Of a DNA stretch of 64,000 bases, positions 22,618 through 34,404 are shown one piece after another. Position 1 is the first letter of the stretch; each line of letters begins with the position of its first letter. A model generated the notes under the pieces. It did no database searches. It saw nothing but the letters and a program-made list of their open reading frames with translations, and was not told the DNA's origin. The DNA is taken from NCBI RefSeq assembly GCF_029867415.1, contig NC_081182.1:11848646-11912645 (forward strand), read 5' to 3'. The position numbers and the translations under genes are program-made. This stretch comes from Vicia villosa. Lineage: Eukaryota; Streptophyta; Magnoliopsida; Fabales; Fabaceae.

Positions 22618-25246
22618 GCTAAAAATCTCAATGATGTAAGATTTGTTTATTTGTATATTGTATGGGTTCCCTCCCTCCTTTGAGGTGAGAAAAGTTACAC
22701 TCTTATTTATGGCCACTGTGGCCACTGTTTTGTTTAACTTTTCCCCATATTGTTGCTTCTATATTTCTAAGATACAAAATGATGAACAAAAACTTGTAGA
22801 CCAAATTTCAGTGAAAAATGACCATGCTATAAACATGTAGGAAGATTTTTCCACCATGAGAAAATTCAACTTTGACAGCCAAGGATTCATCCTAACCGTT
22901 TAAGTAAACACGAGAGAGAAACACCACATTCCATTTTTAAATGAGATAGAGATGCACATAAGATTAGTGCATTTTTATATTAACAATATATAATATATTT
23001 AATGGTAGAAAACGGGTTGGGCAGCTGAGTCAGTCTATTTGACCCTCCATTTTTACGGGTGAGATTGAAGATTTCGACTTGATGTTTTAAGTTTGTCCGC
23101 TCGAGAGTGTGTTGAAGAGGTCAGTTCCCTAATTTTTCTTCTTCTATTTAATGGTATAAAATTGAACATTCTCTCTTTTTATATAAGTATAATCTTATTT
23201 CATTCTTTTAAAATTAAGTATCTTTTCGTTTATTTGATAGAATAATGCTAAATCTAGCTAAAGTAACGATGATAACGTGAAAATAAATTGTGCGTCGGAG
23301 ACGGAATGTGTATCGGCACATCCGAGTAATACACTTGCAAAAGAGTCGCAACAGACAGGCAACAAATAATGTGAAGGTATGTGTGTGTCGTGTCTCAATG
23401 GGGAGACGAACGGAATAGGGAGAAAATCATCGTGTCCCACAAATAAAACGGAACACAAAGCGACACGCGTCCGTCAGAAATCAAACTCTAAGTTCTTCAT
23501 ATAACTAGCACACATTGTTAGACACAAAAGAGAATGCAACTGAAGTTGCACATTTGTATTATAATAAACCCCAAAAATCACATAACTCATATATATTCTT
23601 CACCAAAATAATTAATTAAAAACATATAAAATTTAAAATGTCCGACTAACTTGACACATTGGTCATGGTCAAGTAAACCACAAATGACATTAAAGTTTCA
23701 TTTTTTTTTATTCGACAACAGATAACCATGCAATTTAAAATGACACTCACATTTTCTCGAACCGGTGTCATATCGTTTGATTTTCACATCTCATCGTCAC
23801 AAATCTAGTTCTTCTATTTGAACCATTGTCGAGCCTTCCAATTACAACACCAAAACCCAATTTAGAATACTCCGTGTATATCCATTAAAGCATATGATCA
23901 CGGGACTCGAACTCATGTCTGGTTATAAATTATTTGCAAACATATACCTCTTTTATAATTACACTTTTGACATCCATAGACACAACAGGTTTTGAGAAAC
24001 AATCTCGGTGCACCATAACTAATGCAAACCAAAACATAATATTTAAAAACTGAAATAGGGGACATTCTGAAAATGCCTTTTCTTAGAATTTCATCTAGAA
24101 TCCGGAGATACGATTCCGGAAACAACGTAACTTTGACAACACTAAAATTAGATTAATGTGAGCAATAAAGAATGAAATGAATGATCTTACCTTGAGTTCC
24201 AATTTCTTTTGCTCCTTTTAAAATGATTAAATACAAGACTGAACTTTTTGAACGAAAAATCTTGATTGAGAATGAAAGACTTTTTTGCAAGGGTTTTGAC
24301 AAATGTTGGCAATGGAGTTTGACCATGCAAGTTATTTTTATCAAAATATGACGTTTGGTTATTTTGGAAATATATTTCCAAAATAGATTGACATGCAAAA
24401 AGGCCACATTTTCAATTTTCCGCTTCATAATTCTAGAGATACATTTTCGAAAAAGCCGCTAACTTGTGAATTAGGAATAAAATGGTAGTATTGTTCCGGA
24501 TGTACATCTTCAAAACAAATTTTTGAAAAAAAATAGTAGAAATCAATTGAATCATGTTGCAATGATGTAAAAAACACGTTTAAAGATGCATCTTCAAAAT
24601 TTAAGAAATATTTTGATTTAAGAAATATTTTCATTTCACCTTAAAGGGTGACATTAGCAATTCCCGAATATAATGGGACTTAAAGTGTATTTGGTTTTAG
24701 GGTAACATTGATAGTTTGTTAAAACGATTGTGACAGTCATAGTGTATTTTGTTCCAACTTAAAAGAAGCATGTCGTATTTTGTCAATCACAAAGAAAATA
24801 CTTTCAATTGTTTTTTTATGAGTGTCAATAACAAATGTATTGTTGTCACACAATTTCAAAATATTATTTAAGTTCAATCAATAAATATTGAACCGCGTTA
24901 AGTCATTTATTTGTAGTTTTTCCAGTTTAAGAATCTTCACAAAGAATTGTGAAATTTGGTTCACCACATATCTACATCATATTTGTTTGGATTTGAACAA
25001 ATTTGAGTGCAGCTATCTTTTTATCCACATATTTACTAAAGTTAAGAAAAACTATCTCATAATATATGCATATGCTAATATAAAAGTTTTATTTACTGCT
25101 AATACAAAATAAAATATCAAAACATTGAAGATACATCTAACATTTCAAATTATCAAAATTAAATAATTTAATCGATTAATCGAAACGAGGTGTATTCGGA
25201 TCTGTGTTCGAGTTGAATGCTAATGTCTCAATTACCTAACTCATCC
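22618..25246. other. Intergenic, nothing firm
   Basis: 22618-22735 is similar to sequence downstream of the 26894-28021 gene and so belongs to the F-box duplication. The rest is AT-rich; short frames of 60-90 codons have no recognisable similarity. Phrases like 'ccggagatacgattccgga' (24100) hint at old DNA-element ends. Confidence 0.4.
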
Positions 25247-25453
25247 TCACATTGCGATAATACACTGATATCGCAATGCTGCAACAATAGATCTCTTTAA
25301 GATATTACCACCAAAAGTCATTACCGCTAAAAGAAGAACGCAAACCACAGTAAAGACTGCATTTGAATTTCCATTTGTCTTACCGTACGGGTAAAGCAAC
25401 ACTTGAGATGTCCAGGACTCAATACGATGAGTGTACACTGTAGTGTGCATCAT
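25247..25453 (-). other. Short conserved frame downstream of the truncated F-box copy
   Basis: A 68-codon frame begins MMHTTVYTHRIESWTSQVLL and contains a hydrophobic stretch AVFTVVCVLLLAVMTFGGN. The equivalent position after the intact gene at 26894-28021 has a similar frame (ESWTSQEVWLYLYRKTDG, then a hydrophobic stretch). A 3-base difference and a balanced pair of 1-base changes preserve the frame, but most substitutions change the amino acid. Either a small coding exon or just duplicated 3' UTR. Confidence 0.3.
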
Positions 25454-25466
25454 TGAGATTTTTAGC

Positions 25467-26053
25467 TCATTGCGGATTTGGTGTTACCCAAATTGGACAT
25501 CCAAAACGACGATACGACTTTTATGGATTGCATGGAAATGGCTCAATGCACTTATCTGATAAACTATAGATGCCGAAATCGCGTTTCCCAGCAAGTTCAT
25601 CAGTGAAATAGATACAATTTGAACAGCATCCAACAAAATCAGCCGTAGAAAAGGAAAGCGAATAATTATTTCCTATAAACAACGAGTGTTCGCCCAAAGT
25701 TTGAATTTCCTCCCACTTGAGCAAATTCCAATTCAACTTATAAATCACAAACCCTACTGTCCAAACATCGGGATCTGGCCCAAACTCCTGATGCTGAGAT
25801 TCCCATGCAAAATTTCGAGTAACCATCAACATGTCCTCCCCGGAGAACATTACATAGCAGATTCTATCCAAGTAATCAGTATAGATCGTCATCTCAATAA
25901 AGAAGACTCCGGGACCCTCAACATCACACACCGCTATCGTTCCTCTCATGCTCACAACAAAAAACAAACTGTTTTTGTATACAGCTTCTATCCATTGATG
26001 ATCTATGCATTGATGATGTTGATTCACATTGAAGAGAACCCAAGAATCATAGC
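25467..26053 (-). pseudogene. 5'-truncated F-box family fragment (DUF295 half only)
   Basis: Similarity to the 26894-28021 gene starts abruptly at YDSWVLFNVN (26053), so the F-box and first half are missing. It continues through ICYVMFSGEDMLMVTR, WEEIQTLGEHSLFIG and DFVGCCSNCIYFTD. TAA at 25521-25523 replaces Gln 18 codons before the family stop (TGA at 25467-25469), although the tail CPIWVTPNPQ remains readable. It is the closest relative of the neighbouring intact gene, lies on the same strand and shares downstream sequence: a partial tandem duplicate. Sequence upstream of 26053 is unrelated to the family. Confidence 0.85.
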
Positions 26054-26578
26054 AGTGTGTTACCTCTGCTAATGGTGCCTATTGACTACTCTGTCCTAAA
26101 CAAACAATAAGCATATAATGAAGACACAAAAGCAAGTTGTTCCTAATGGTAGCACTAAAACTCTTGTGAAGCATACCATACAAGGATCTCACTCAAGTTA
26201 CTAAATTCACTTCAGGGCCAATGGTGTTTGACCCAGTATGTTTCAGTATATAAGATAAATCTGCATCTTATTTATCAGTGCACCATAGATAGATGATTAC
26301 ATGGATAGATGATTCAGTGGTTCCTTTGGAAAATTTCAGGGAAACAACAATAAGCAATAAGAGTTAAATAGATGAGATTTAAGTCTAAAACACATAATTT
26401 GATCTCAAATACTCTACAAATTTTTAACATCAAAATACTATTTTCATCCAGCATGACACAATTTTCTTTTGAAAATTAAACCATGCCAAATTCACCAAAA
26501 TAAATAGTATACAAGACAACATTCACATACAAGACAAATTACAGTAAACTAGGTAATTGCAATAATACACCGATTTTG
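26054..26578. other. Spacer between the truncated and intact F-box copies
   Basis: No coding frame or named repeat; AT-rich. Confidence 0.4.
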
Positions 26579-26788
26579 CTATGCTGCAACAATAGATCTC
26601 AATGAGACATTACCACCAAAAGTCATTACCGTTAAAAGAAGAACACAAACCATAGTAAAGATTGCTTTGAATTTTCCATCTGTCTTACGGTACAGGTAAA
26701 GCCACACTTCTTGAGATGTCCATGACTCATTATGTTGAGTGTAGTGTGCATCATCAAAATATGGTAAACAAGCTGTTAAACAAGACAA
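26579..26788 (-). other. Short conserved frame downstream of the intact F-box gene
   Basis: A 69-codon frame with ESWTSQEVWLYLYRKTDG, then AIFTMVCVLLLTVMTFGGN (membrane-segment-like), then SLRSIVAA and stop. Counterpart of 25247-25453. A possible donor (AT/GTAAGT at 26874) just after the F-box stop and an acceptor (TTTAACAG at about 26778) would make this a 3' exon of the F-box transcript, but downstream of its stop codon. Confidence 0.3.
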
Positions 26789-26893
26789 TGGTCATAAATA
26801 AGAGTAATTTTCTCACCTCAAAGAAGGGAATCCATCTAATATACAAATAAACAAATAGCAGTTAGCTAAACTTACATCATTGAGATTTTTAGC

Positions 26894-28021
26894 TCATTGC
26901 GGATTTGGTGTAACCCAAATTGGACACCCAAAACAACAATACGAATTTTGTGGATTGCAGGGCAACTGCTCAATGCGCTCATCTGATAAACTATAGATGC
27001 CAAAATCGCGTTTCCCAGCAAGATCATCAGTGAAATAGACACAATTAGAACGGCATCCAACAAAATCAGCAGCAGAAAAGGAAAGCGAATAATTCTTTCC
27101 AATAAATAACGAGTGTTCGCCCAAAGTTTGAATTTCCTCCCACTTGAGCAAATTCCAATTCAACTTATAAATCACAAACCCTACTGTCCAAACATCGGGT
27201 TCTGGCCCAAACTCCAGAGGCTCAAATTCCAATGTAAAATCCCGAGTAACCATCAACATGTCCTCCCCGGAGAACATTACATAGCAGATTCTATGCAAGG
27301 AACCAGTAGAGATCGTCGTCTCAATAATAGAGATACTGGGACCCTCAACATCGCAAACCGCTACCGTTCCTATCACGCTCACAACATAAAACAGACCGTT
27401 TTTGTATACAGCGTCTATCCAGTGGTGATTTTCATTTGCATTGAAGAGAACCCAAGAATCATAGCCTTTTCTGCAGAATGCTAAGTTTCTACGACTGAGA
27501 ATAGCGAGTGCGGCAAAGTCCTTGTTGAGCAAAGGGCTAGCTGACAAGACAACTTTGATAAGGTAGATATTATGATCCAAAAAAAGCATTCTAACCGACT
27601 CAGGAAAATTGCGGAGAGAAGGAAGAGAGACTGTGGCACATATTATAGGATTAAGAAGATGAACCCAGCCATATCCGTCGATAATAACAAGCCAACCATG
27701 AGAAGAACCAATGATACGAGTCTCGTGAGAAAAAGAAGGGAGATTAAGGCGGTGGAGTTTGTTGGTGGAGAGGTCAAAAAAGGAATTATGAGAAAGCATG
27801 AGCCATGGGAGTTGAGGAGGTAGATGGAGAGGGATTTTGGGAACATAGTAATTCCAAGGTCGACATACACATCGGAATCGGAGATAGTCTATGTAGATCG
27901 TCAACCTTTTCGATATATATTCAACGATTTCTTGCGGTAACTCAGCCCACTCTGCGCTCATTCTTTTTCCCTCTTTTATTGGGAACGGAGGAACACCAAG
28001 ACTTGTACTGCTATTCATCAT
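26894..28021 (-). CDS. F-box/DUF295 (KIB1/SKIP23-like) protein, intact
   Basis: Single exon, 375 residues from the first ATG of MMNSSTSLGVPPF; the longer frame to 28054 starts only with TTG. The F-box lies at about residues 24-62 (WAELPQEIVEYISKRL, RFRCVCRPWNYYVP). A KIB-type beta-propeller-like region (DUF295) follows with AFCRKGYDSWV, MFSGEDMLMVTR, WEEIQTLGEHSLF, FSAADFVGC and the terminal CPIWVTPNPQ. Family members bind SKP1 through the F-box and act as substrate receptors of SCF E3 ubiquitin ligases; Arabidopsis KIB1 targets BIN2 in brassinosteroid signalling. Substrate here is unknown. No stops or frameshifts, length usual. The 5' UTR acceptor conserved in the two broken copies is altered here, so 5' splicing may differ. 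Confidence 0.9.
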   Translation of the reverse strand: MMNSSTSLGVPPFPIKEGKRMSAEWAELPQEIVEYISKRLTIYIDYLRFRCVCRPWNYYVPKIPLHLPPQLPWLMLSHNSFFDLSTNKLHRLNLPSFSHETRIIGSSHGWLVIIDGYGWVHLLNPIICATVSLPSLRNFPESVRMLFLDHNIYLIKVVLSASPLLNKDFAALAILSRRNLAFCRKGYDSWVLFNANENHHWIDAVYKNGLFYVVSVIGTVAVCDVEGPSISIIETTISTGSLHRICYVMFSGEDMLMVTRDFTLEFEPLEFGPEPDVWTVGFVIYKLNWNLLKWEEIQTLGEHSLFIGKNYSLSFSAADFVGCRSNCVYFTDDLAGKRDFGIYSLSDERIEQLPCNPQNSYCCFGCPIWVTPNPQ

Positions 28022-29189
28022 TACGGTCCTCGATTGCTTCTCATATATACTCAATCAAATACTCCAGAAAAGATTTACTTTTTAGATTCTACCTAGCATA
28101 GCAACCATTAGCCTCTCTCAATCAATCATGGACAAAAATTATATCATATTGCTTTTTAGAAACATGTTCATAACAAACACAATTGAATCACTGCAACCTT
28201 GACATCAATTTGAAAAAAACAAAAAATTCTCTTGAAACAACCATGCACTGAAGTTCCTTTATTCTCGATTCATCGATACTATGAAGCTAAAAATGATATT
28301 GACATATAGTAGAATATTGATAATGTTTAGTTATGTTTTACTCTAAACCCTAATATAATTAAACAATAAGGACTTATAAGCGTTCTTTATATGAAGAATA
28401 AGAGGAAACCTGTGTATATCCTAATCTTTGTTCCACGATCTCTCCGACAAATATCTGAAAGAACAATTCAAGAAAGTAAAATTGTGTGATTATTTATCAA
28501 TAGAAAGACAAAACATTGAAACAACCAAAAGAAGAACAATAGAAACCCTAACATATAAAAGAAGTCGCTTGTTGTTATAGATCTTTCAGTTCATGAGCAT
28601 TTGTTATTATAATAATTCTTATTTTTATTTTGAAAGTTGTTTAAATTAAAATATACTTTTCATATAAATAATGCATTTGTCATTAATTAATTAATTAAAA
28701 CTTTATGTATATTTATAAATATAAATAAAAATGATTAGTATGTTGTTGTTTTTTAATCAAAACCCCACATCAAACATTGGTATATTTTGGAAAAATATAT
28801 TTTTAAATTTTGCCACTTAAGAAGTTGTTGAAATATACATTTCATGCTCAATATAATTTATTTTCCATTAATTAATAAAATTTATGTATTTTTTATATTT
28901 TCTAAATATTTTAATTACTTAGTGTATTAATTATTTTTTTTAGTGATTAATGACAATTTTTTTTAATTATACTAATGTTTTCATTAATAAGTAACAAATA
29001 TGTGTTTTTTCATGGACTAGTCTATTTCTATATTTTTAAAATAATTGAATCAAATAATTATGATCGCCCTAAATTTAGTTTTTAATTAGTGCATCAAATT
29101 GCTATGATTTATTTTAAAAGTTTCAATCGGAGAGCACTTGAATGAGATGCCGGATCTCTTTCAGCTTAATTAGAGATTAATTTTAGTAG
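28022..29189. other. Upstream region of the intact F-box gene, then AT-rich spacer
   Basis: 28022-28560 probably holds the promoter and 5' UTR (minus strand). An acceptor-like TTGTTCTTTCAG occurs near 28455. 28560-29189 is very AT-rich with no features recognised. Confidence 0.35.
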
Positions 29190-29690
29190 TTGTTCTGGAC
29201 TAGCTCAAGTGTCCCACTTGACCCAATTCACTCTTGGCATAAATTGGCCCAATAAGCATTGGCCCAACCACAAAAGTCAAGAGGGGATAACGTTTACCTA
29301 ACAGTCCGAGCACGTTTGAGGACTAGCCGAGCACGCTGGGATCCTGTCCCCTACAACGACTAGTCTCCCTGGCACGACTATCCAAGACCTAGTCAAAGGT
29401 CCTTTATATTTTGGGCCGGAAAACACGCCCAAGCCCAAAAAGATATGAGATCCATTATGCTCCGTGTGAACACTATGAATAGCCCTATATCCCTAGAGAG
29501 CAGGGTAATCCAATTCTTACCCAAAATCTCATACCTTTGTTGTCTCCTTACTTACTTTGGCATCGGAGTGCCTTGCAAGTACAACCCATTTTGTCTCAAA
29601 TATCACTGAATATCAAACATACTGTTACTAGCCATCTGTTTTGCTCGATGCGAACAATAGTTATGCGCGGAAGATACTCCAATTTATAAC
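29190..29690 (+). repeat. LTR-like fragment
   Basis: GC-richer island in AT-rich DNA with 'tgtcccacttgaccc', 'gggccggaaaacacgccc', 'gaatagccctatatcc' and 'ggcatcggagtgccttgcaa'. These phrases are typical of LTR ends in plant Ty3/gypsy elements. No primer site or internal region is adjacent, so probably a solo or truncated LTR; family uncertain. Confidence 0.4.
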
Positions 29691-29911
29691 AAAAAAATAA
29701 AAATTTCAACTGGGTTTAATTTTTTTGTTCAAATATTTTTTTTGTATTTTTTATATACATGAATGATAATATTTATCTACTTTTTATATTAATCAAACAT
29801 AAACATTTATTCCATAATTTTTTATGCATCAATAATAAATGTGTTGTGTCTTTTTATTATATTTATTAGTGACAAATATTTGGCCTACATTTTGTATTAG
29901 AAACAAATATC

Positions 29912-30252
29912 TTGGGGTGGCAAACGGGCATGCCCGCCCCGTTTAGGCCCGTCCCGCAAAAGCCCGCGAAAAAATGGGGTGGGTGGGCGGACATATTTGA
30001 GAGTGCGGGTCTAAAACTTTGTCCCGCCCCGCAAAAAAGCGAGGGCGAGGCGGGGAAAGCCCACAGGCAATGAAGCTTTTAGGCATAAAAATAGTAAAAT
30101 TGTATGAAAAAACTCATGTCCGCAAAAGTCCGCAAAAAACGGGGCGGGGCGGGCACATTAAAGGGAGCGGGCCTAAAACCTCACCCCGCCCCGCGAAAAA
30201 GTGCGGGTAAAACGGGCTTTCCCCGCGGGCCGTGCCCGTTTTGCCACCCCTA
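29912..30252. mobile_element. Small hAT-type MITE (341 bp)
   Basis: Ends TTGGGGTGGCAAACGGGC and, inverted, TAGGGGTGGCAAAACGGG. Flanking 8-mers 'caaatatc' (29904-29911) and 'taaatatc' (30253-30260) match at 7 of 8. The interior is GC-rich with repeated 'cccgcaaaa' and 'ggggcggg' segments in opposite orientation and a small AT-rich middle. The 63-codon frame at 30019-30210 is a composition effect. Confidence 0.75.
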
Positions 30253-33200
30253 TAAATATCTATCTATTTTTTTATATTAATTAATGATAAATTTCTTTTA
30301 AATAAAATACTAATGATTTATGTGTGACTTTGATTGAAATAAAATCAGACCTTATAATTATTTTTATTTTTATTTAGAAAGTTGTTAAGAATAATATATA
30401 TATTTCATACACAAGATAATTTATTTGTCATTAATTAATAAATTAATTAAATTTATGTATTTTTTGGTATTTTCTAAATATCCTAATTATCTCGGGCGTC
30501 AATTATTTATTGTGTAATTTGTTAGACGCTAGGTTCAGAATCTAGAAGGGGTGAGAATAGATCCCTTTAAAAAATTTATTCGCTTTTTAAAATTGTTTTT
30601 AAGGATGGCTTGCATAAGCGCTTCGGGATCGATTCGCGTCAATTCCAAACTGTTATTGGTAGAATCAGATATGCTACAACCACGAAGAAAATTGCTATGC
30701 CAAAGAGTTTGAAAAAAAATAAATCAATATGTTTTTCAAAAAAAAATATTTGTTTGAAGGATTAACCCTTAATCACCTACTTCCAATGAGAATGAGTTAG
30801 ATAAATTTGCTAAGGCAATTTATCGAACACGTGTTGTGCAAACAGTTTGTTGCACAAGCAAATCAACAAACGAGTGCAATAGTTAATAAGTCAATGTGAT
30901 TTAAGTGTGGTTGATTGTGAAATCCAAATGCAATTGATAATTACAATTCTCTATACAAAAACAATTTTGTATCACAATTTAACACTTAGACTAATTTTTG
31001 AGTTAACAAATGTGAACCCATATTAATAGTAGGTAATAGAGAAGTAAGGAGAGAGGAACACAACGATTTGTTTAGGCATTTCGTCGTTCGTCCTCGCTAC
31101 GACTACGTCTGCCCCCAATTCCAAACGAGAATTGAGATAGTTTTTATTACTTTGCAAATTGTTATTACAAGAAAAGTTAAAGCAATAAACAAAAAAACTC
31201 AGCTTTGATGTCAATTCTTTATCTTCTCTCCCTTTGACCTTAAACAAGACCAAGTCGCCCAACAATCTCGAATCAATACTCCGACTACCGCTACTCCCAT
31301 TACCTAACCCATCGTTCTTCAAGGCTTTCACTCGGCTAAATTACAATTGCAAATTTTTGTCACCCAAGAACTTTTATTGATCCTCCGTTTACTATTACTC
31401 CCTTGACCGAACCCACTGTTCTTCAAAACTTTCACTCGGATGAATCTAATCCAAAGCTTCTTGTCAAAAACCCCTAAATCACCTTGATCTTGGAGAACAA
31501 AATCCCAATGGTTTTATTCAATGAAACCACCATCACTCTTCACCCAAAGAAATATACAATTCCTCTCTATGGACGTTATCAAGCTTGATCATATATCAGC
31601 AACACAAGAATGATTATGTGTAATTGTGTAGTGAACAAGAAGAAGAATGAAGATGAGAAGACTTATGTATCTTTCAAGTTTCAAAATTATTTTGAAATAT
31701 GAGCATGAATATATTTATATGTGTGTGAAAAGAGAGAGCAAGATCTGGAAAATTCATGCACAAAAAATGCCCAGAATTGAGCGACAGGTCAACCTCTGGA
31801 CTTCATGCGTTGACCTAAACAAGACAGTGAGGTTTGGTGTTGATTCAGCTCAGTATGCGTCGACTCAGGACTTTTTTGCGTCGATCTCTGGGTCAGTGTA
31901 TGTGTGTGTGAGTCAACCAAAACAAGGCAGTGAGGTCTAGAAAGACAATGCACTACATGCGTCGACCTGCAGCATGCATTCGTCGACCTATGTAAGTCAT
32001 GAGTTAATGCATAGGTTGGTGCAAAGTCACCAGAATGGTTTTTGACAAACTTCACAAATCAGCTTAAGTATGAGTCGATCTATACAAGTCAAAAGTCGAC
32101 TCATGACTATGTAAATCACTCAAAAACCCATTTTCATGATGCATATATTTAACTTGACCCATGTATATTTCAAAAATCAAAATACTTGATGCACATATTT
32201 CCTAGATGAGTGTAATGCTTGTTCAAATTAGAGTTCATCCAAACTCCACAAGCACACTTCCTATTCTATTTGCTTTCTTTATCCTCATCTTTATTTGCTT
32301 TCTTGCTTTTGTGCTTGAATAAATTGTGAATCCCTCGCACTCTTAGTCCATATACCAAGCCCTATTCTACTTCTTGTAAGTCGATTGTCTTGTGCATCGC
32401 CATCGACCAAACCACTGCATTCCTGGTCCACATACCAAGCCATATCTCAAGTTTTGTAAGTCGATCATCTTGTGCATCGCCATCAACCTTGCTTTTCAAA
32501 CTTCAAACTTTTTCATAATAAACCTTAATTTTGTCAAGTGGTCGAAAACTCTTTTTCCCAAATAAATGCTAAAACACTTAAGCATATCTACACACTTTCA
32601 AAAACTCTAAAAACAACTTCAACTAATTCAAATATTTTTGCCACTTGGTTTTTTAAATTAAAACCTTTTTCACAAATGAGAGACACTTAGTTAATTTCAC
32701 AACGAAACAAACATGCTTCCACATGTGAATATCGAGCATTTGCCATTCGAATGTGATGATGGCCAGAATCTGTATAAATCCATGATTCAGTCATATCATT
32801 CTTGAAGTGATGCAAACATTCTCTTATCATGTGTCGCGTAGCATTGTTTCTGTTTAAAAGCGATCGAGTACCTCTCGCTAAAATAAATCAACAAACCTCT
32901 ATGGTTACTATCACCACGAACTACGAGACTATGACTTCTTCATTGTATATGGAGGACACGTAGGCACGAGACTCTTGAGGTCTTGACGAGCACAAAAAGT
33001 AATAAAAAAACTTCTTCTCTCATCACCTCGATCTTTTTGCAAACAATATCGGTGTAGCCTAATGTTTACCGTGAAATTTGGTAAACAAGCGTTAGTCTTC
33101 TAAAAACAAGAATTTTTGGTTACTCACAAGATCAACTAGAATGATCCTAGGACATGTGCTTTATATTTCAAATCTTATTTTTGATAATGAAGAACACTTT

Positions 33201-33839
33201 GACTGCATTTGTGTTCTTGTTGAAAAGTTTGTTTAATCTACGTGATTCTTTAAAGTAATATTATAAAACTTGTAAAAAAAACAAGGTAAAAAGCAATTAA
33301 AAGTAACTTGCAAGAATATAAATTATGGAAATGATAAAAACATAAATTCTGTTTAATGATAAGGACATAAATTTTGGAAAAGGGTTATAAAACGGAAAAA
33401 GGATAAGAATGGTGTTAAACGTACATTCTCAAAAGAACTCTTTTCTCAACACACAGATACTTAGAGTCTTAGCATTTATATATACTACTTTGAAATAACT
33501 ATTTTCAATAGTCTTTCGATCAGGGCATGCCACGTTTCACTCGGCATGCCTTCCTTTCGCCCTGGAGCTCCATGCGTCCTTTGACAAAACAGATAAGGAC
33601 AAAAGTTACTTATATCTTCGCTCAAACTCAACTCCCCTGTCGAACGCTTCTCTTCGTCGAAACAACAACAAAACTTAGAAAATATTTCTACGTCCAACAC
33701 TTTCTCCTTTCAGAGGCGACTTCGACAGGTTCTTAGTAACATGCTATTTCGTCGAAAAGTCATAATATCTTTAACATATATATTTCAGTAACAATCATGG
33801 TGTCGAAATATCTAGCTAACACCTAAAAACACATATTTT
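30253..33839. other. Worn retrotransposon-like DNA, no gene recognised
   Basis: 30530-30650 has 'tgttagacgctaggttcag' and 'gaaggggtgagaatagatcc', resembling copia LTR beginnings. 31770-32110 has repeated 'gtcgac'-centred phrases, and 32330-32480 repeats 'ccataccaagcc' and 'tcttgtgcatcgccatc' twice about 80 bp apart. 32900-33000 ('ggaggacacgtaggcacgag') looks like Ogre leader/LTR. Frames of about 100 codons at 31023-31331 (-) and 31647-31940 (+) have no family similarity. Confidence 0.4.
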
Positions 33840-34045
33840 CAAGAGGTTTATGTGGAGTACCACAAATGTGAGGGGTGCTAATACCTTCCCCTTGCATAAC
33901 CAACCCTCGTACCTAGATTTCTCTTTTTATTGGGTTTTATCGATATTTTCCTTTTTCCTATTTAGAAACAATAAAGTTCGGTGGTGACTCTTGCTTTGTG
34001 AGTTAAGTTAATCAATAGCTTAATCTCAATTTTTCCGCCGCGACA
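33840..34045 (+). repeat. Ogre/Tat LTR 3' end fragment
   Basis: 'gtgaggggtgctaatacctt' with 'ccccttgcat', 'gttttatcgatattttcc', 'aataaagttcggtggtgact' and 'ttttccgccgcgaca' follow the same order as the end of legume Ogre LTRs. The LTR at 5716-8891 has related phrases in the opposite direction. No primer site of the Ogre type follows, so the element is truncated here. Confidence 0.55.
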
Positions 34046-34404
34046 ATTATGTGGGGGAATTTGCTTCTTAATTGATTAGATGCAAGTTCAAATAAATTAG
34101 AGAGCGAGATTTTGCTTTCGTAATTGGTCACGGCGCTTCCTAATTGATTAGTTTAGTGGGCATACCTGATTTTTAAGAAATGTTTTAAATAAATTATGTT
34201 TTGTAAAATGTTTTAAGTGCTTGTGTGCATTGCCTCGATACTTTAAGAGCTACTCATACTTAATTACACATTACTTCCCTAAACAGGTAAAATTACAAAC
34301 ATATATGTGATCATGCGAACTTTTACAACTTTAGTTCCTTTTGATGCTGACCTTTTTATTTGACTATCATTGCTCTTAACACTGGGACCTTCATAGCTGC
34401 GCTT

